Below are positions 61,201-64,000 of a DNA stretch of 64,000 nucleotides, one piece after another. This stretch comes from Pedobacter yonginensis (lineage in GTDB: Bacteria > Bacteroidota > Bacteroidia > Sphingobacteriales > Sphingobacteriaceae). The notes below the pieces were generated by a model. That model was not told the origin of the DNA, did not search any database, and saw nothing but the letters and a program-made list of their open reading frames with translations. The stretch spans positions 496,001 to 560,000 of the forward strand of contig NZ_QGNZ01000002.1 of the NCBI RefSeq assembly GCF_003173595.1, read 5' to 3'. Positions within the stretch are counted from its first letter, which is position 1, and each line of letters starts with the position of its first letter. The position numbers and the translations under genes were made by a program.

Positions 61201-61881
61201 TTATTTCCTGGCCTCATTATATGCTTTAACCAACTCAATAACATCTCTACTATTCAAATCGGTATCAGCCTCTAACTTTGCTTTTAATTGAGCTTGATCT
61301 CCAAGTTTTTGAAGCAAAATTGTTTTTACTTCAGGTTTTCGGGCATCTTCAGTTATCGCTTTAATCGGAATTTCTTGTAAAGGCCCCGCTCCTGGCTTTT
61401 CTATAAAATATCGAATAACGGGTGCTCCTGCAGGCCTTTCTGGTTCAGCGTTTCTACCCCCGCCAATGCTGATTCCGCCACCCATGCCCATTCCGCCAAA
61501 ACCCCCAGTTCCTGTTCCAATACCAATTGAAGGCCTGAATTTTACCTTTTTCTCTTTCTGAACAGGTACCAGACTTTCTCCACCAAAAGAATACAGGTTA
61601 ACCGCACCCATTTCAATTACTTTTACAAACCGATATTCAAAATTTTTCTTATTCGCAAAACCTTTGCTAACATAGCTATTGCCATTCCAAAAGAAATTCT
61701 TCACATCTTTTGCAGGCAAAATTACATCCGCTTCATCATTGGCACTTATAAAAACCGAAAAGTAGTCCGTTCCCTTAATGGTGCCTCGAACAACTTCATC
61801 GTTATTTTTTACAATAAAATCTTGTGCAAAAAGTTTTCCAACCAAAAATACAAGCCATACTAACGAAGCGAGAAATTTCAT
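61201..61881 (-). CDS. Secreted hypothetical protein with glycine/methionine-rich linker
   Basis: A 226-residue exported protein from the ATG ending at 61881, signal peptide 'MKFLASLVWLVFLVGKLFAQ'. The N-terminal part ('FIVKNNDEVVRGTIKGTDYF', 'VILPAKDVKNFFWNGNSYVS') looks like a small beta-rich domain repeated in Bacteroidota envelope proteins. In the middle is a low-complexity run ('GIGTGTGGFGGMGMGGG'). The C-terminal part is helical and charged. I do not recognise the family. It is followed by a similar-sized secreted gene in the same orientation 46 bp upstream. Confidence 0.78.
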   Translation of the reverse strand: MKFLASLVWLVFLVGKLFAQDFIVKNNDEVVRGTIKGTDYFSVFISANDEADVILPAKDVKNFFWNGNSYVSKGFANKKNFEYRFVKVIEMGAVNLYSFGGESLVPVQKEKKVKFRPSIGIGTGTGGFGGMGMGGGISIGGGRNAEPERPAGAPVIRYFIEKPGAGPLQEIPIKAITEDARKPEVKTILLQKLGDQAQLKAKLEADTDLNSRDVIELVKAYNEARK

Positions 61882-61927
61882 AATAATCAAAGTGTTTTAC
61901 AAATAACGCAAATAATTGGCTTTCTTA

Positions 61928-62695
61928 TCAATTGAGATTAATTTTAATGTTACCTGTTTCGATATCTGAATGTGTTTTTTGAAAATTAGCCAAACTAACT
62001 TTCAATTGCTCTAGTGCATAAATCTTAGGGTTAGGATAATTTTTACCTAAGGCATAAAATTTATATACCACATATAGGCAAAGCAAATAATTTTTTACGT
62101 CATCTTTTGCTTGAGTATCTGTCATAACTTTGGCTAAATTTTCTCTGTCGATGAAATTCGTCAATCCTACATTTGAAGCTAAATAGGCAACCAAATTTGA
62201 TAAATTATCTTTTTGATCAACATAGCCATCTTTGGAGTCCTTAATTTCTTCAACAAGTTTTAAATAGGGTGCTATTTCCTTTTCCAAAATGCGCTCATTA
62301 ACAGCAATCAATCCTTTTGGAACGTAATAGGTGGAGTCTGTTTTGTAAGGATCAACATAAAGATTGATGGTAGCATGGCTTGTTGGGTTTGTGAGCGTAT
62401 AAACATCAACTATCCCTTGTTTGCCCGATTTGCTTCCTCTTTTAGAAAAATCGATGGTGGAGCCATCAGGCCAACGAAAGCTACCTTTAAGCTTTGTCAT
62501 TCTGCTTTGCATCGCATTGCGGTCAGCAATATTAGTAAATGCACCGGTTCCAATGGGCTTAATTGAAGTACCATAATCATCGGATTGGCCTTTCAAATTT
62601 TCGAAAGTAATGTAAGTTACCAGTTCTGGAGCGGGAAGTTGCGCTTTACAAACTGTTACTGTAAAGCAAATAAGAAATGTACAAATTGTTTTCAT
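61928..62695 (-). CDS. Secreted hypothetical protein
   Basis: A 255-residue exported protein from the ATG ending at 62695 ('MKTICTFLICFTVTVCKAQ', signal peptide). The eight codons upstream are open but unlikely. The sequence ('VTYITFENLKGQSDDYGTSI', 'ATINLYVDPYKTDSTYYVPK', 'FYALGKNYPNPKIYALEQL') shows no known catalytic motif. It is probably co-transcribed with the downstream secreted gene. No function can be given. Confidence 0.78.
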   Translation of the reverse strand: MKTICTFLICFTVTVCKAQLPAPELVTYITFENLKGQSDDYGTSIKPIGTGAFTNIADRNAMQSRMTKLKGSFRWPDGSTIDFSKRGSKSGKQGIVDVYTLTNPTSHATINLYVDPYKTDSTYYVPKGLIAVNERILEKEIAPYLKLVEEIKDSKDGYVDQKDNLSNLVAYLASNVGLTNFIDRENLAKVMTDTQAKDDVKNYLLCLYVVYKFYALGKNYPNPKIYALEQLKVSLANFQKTHSDIETGNIKINLN

Positions 62696-62850
62696 AAGGC
62701 GTTTTAATTTATGATGCATTAAATATAGATATTCAATAAATTAATTTGATTTTTTATTGAAAAGCAATTTACCGATATGATTAACTTTGGTTACTTTTAA
62801 CATCTGATGAAATCGGCTCATCAGCATAATCATTAAATCTGTGTAATCAC

Positions 62851-64000
62851 ATGAATAATAAAAAACTCTTTCTTTTGGATGGAATGGCGTTGATGTATAG
62901 AGCGCACTTTGCATTAAGTAAAAACCCACGTTTCACTTCTACGGGCATTAATACATCGGCGGTAATGGGCTTTACCAATACCTTGCTTGATGTGATAAAG
63001 AAAGAAAAACCAACACATATTGCCGTAGTTTTTGATACGGAAGCACCTACAGAACGACATACCTCTTTCGAAGCATACAAGGCACACCGCCAAGCCATGC
63101 CCGAAGATTTAGCGGCAGCAATGCCATACGTAATAAAATTGATTACAGGCTTCAATATTCCAGTAATTACTTCTGATGGCTATGAAGCCGATGATATCAT
63201 CGGTACACTGGCTAAAAAAGCAGAGTTAAAAGGTTATCAAGTTTTTTGCATGACCCCTGATAAAGATTTTGCTCAGCTGGTTTCAGAAAACATTTTCATA
63301 TACAAGCCTGCAAGAATGGGTAACGACATGGAAATTCTGGGTGTGAAGGAGGTTTTGGCAAAGTGGGAAATAGAAAATGTATTGCAGGTTATCGATATTT
63401 TGGGCTTATGGGGCGATGCAGTAGATAACATCCCAGGAATACCAGGCATTGGCGAAAAAACGGCTAAGCTTTTAATTAAGCAATACGGCTCGATGGAGAA
63501 CATTATTGCAAATTCGCATGAGTTAAAAGGGAAGCAACGTGAAAATGTAGAAAACTTCGCTGAACAGGGCTTAATTTCAAAAAAACTGGCAACCATACTT
63601 TTAGATGTGCCTGTAGAATTAGATGAGGCCAGTTTAGAGCTTTGCGATCCAAGCCGAGATTTATTAGAACCCCTTTTCACCGAACTAGAATTTAGAACAT
63701 TAGGTCGAAGAGTTTTTGGCGATGAGTTTTCGGTTACTACTGCAAAATTTCAAGAGGGTACGCAAACCGATTTATTTGGTAACCAATCTGGTGAGGCCAT
63801 TCAATATACCAACACTTTGGTTGAGGAAGAACCCGTAGAAAAACTTCCGGCTAAAACCATAGAAAATACAGAACATCATTATCAGTTGGTTGAAACAGCC
63901 GAGCAACGTGCAGAATTAATTAAATTATTGCTTACTCAAAATCGAATCTCTTTCGATACAGAAACCACAGGAACAGATGCAAATCTTGCTGAATTGGTGG
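62851..64000 (+). CDS. polA: DNA polymerase I, N-terminal part only
   Basis: The gene starts at the ATG at 62851 and continues past the right edge; 383 codons are visible. The 5'-3' exonuclease (FEN) domain is complete: 'FLLDGMALMYRAHFAL', 'VVFDTEAPTERHTSF', 'SDGYEADDIIGTLA', 'MTPDKDFAQLV' and the helix-hairpin-helix 'DNIPGIPGIGEKTAKLLI'. The 3'-5' exonuclease domain begins with 'FDTETTG' (D369, E371), so the proofreading DxE motif is intact, unlike in many bacterial PolA proteins. The polymerase domain lies outside the window. Confidence 0.97.
   Translation, partial: MNNKKLFLLDGMALMYRAHFALSKNPRFTSTGINTSAVMGFTNTLLDVIKKEKPTHIAVVFDTEAPTERHTSFEAYKAHRQAMPEDLAAAMPYVIKLITGFNIPVITSDGYEADDIIGTLAKKAELKGYQVFCMTPDKDFAQLVSENIFIYKPARMGNDMEILGVKEVLAKWEIENVLQVIDILGLWGDAVDNIPGIPGIGEKTAKLLIKQYGSMENIIANSHELKGKQRENVENFAEQGLISKKLATILLDVPVELDEASLELCDPSRDLLEPLFTELEFRTLGRRVFGDEFSVTTAKFQEGTQTDLFGNQSGEAIQYTNTLVEEEPVEKLPAKTIENTEHHYQLVETAEQRAELIKLLLTQNRISFDTETTGTDANLAELV

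Noticed and set aside
1..64000. tRNA, rRNA, tmRNA or riboswitch genes
   Set aside because: No cloverleaf, rRNA segment or known riboswitch core was recognised in the intergenic regions by eye. A tRNAscan and Infernal/Rfam run would settle this.

Overview
The window looks like a chromosomal segment of a Bacteroidota bacterium, most likely a Pedobacter-like member of the Sphingobacteriaceae. Family markers are GldD, a GLPGLI-family protein, DUF5687 and DUF2807-type proteins, a TonB-dependent receptor and a second outer-membrane beta-barrel protein with carboxypeptidase-like N-terminal domains, and several promoter boxes of the Bacteroidota type TAnnTTTG. The genus is inferred; no rRNA or tRNA gene was seen to confirm it.

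Region by region. (1) 1-14416 is a minus-strand pectin and galacturonate locus. Pectinesterase, GH28 polygalacturonase, a GH88/GH105-type hydrolase and a PL10 pectate lyase break pectin down. An ExuT-like importer, UxaC, UxaB, UxaA, KdgK and Eda then take galacturonate to pyruvate and glyceraldehyde 3-phosphate. The locus is interrupted on the opposite strand by an HNH nuclease gene overlapping a gene whose product resembles the C-terminal part of HpaII-type restriction enzymes. (2) 14761-23806 holds a GLPGLI/beta-barrel pair, a secreted DUF2807 protein, hisS, and a small His/Cys protein followed by a TonB-dependent receptor. (3) 24907-30016 holds csaA and a xylose module: xylulokinase, xylose isomerase and a sodium/sugar symporter. 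(4) 31289-37370 is a minus-strand housekeeping run: a lipoprotein, a LolC/E-type permease, an MBL hydrolase, gldD, aroE, phosphosulfolactate synthase and a TPR protein. (5) 37933-50193 is mixed: ALDH7-type dehydrogenase, methyltransferase, VOC protein, rarA, a DUF5687 ABC exporter, an OmpA lipoprotein, an oxidoreductase, an M90-type peptidase, DUF6263 and an alpha/beta hydrolase. (6) 50194-54336 holds an ABC exporter/GntR operon with a visible operator and an old-yellow-enzyme gene. (7) 55756-64000 holds tadA, sodA, a Spy-like protein, oxyR, fcl, trmB, an alkyltransferase-like gene, an AhpD-like gene, two secreted proteins of unknown function and the 5' part of polA.

The most unusual non-coding material is a family of modular hairpin repeats. 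It fills three intergenic gaps (about 23935-24897, 30142-31156 and 54431-55668), with a single copy inside the pectin locus. One block is a six-copy tandem array with a period of about 200 bp. Another is a mosaic of some eleven hairpin modules separated by recurring spacers. No CRISPR array, IS element, prophage, tRNA or rRNA was found.

All family assignments come from reading motifs by eye; no database search was run.
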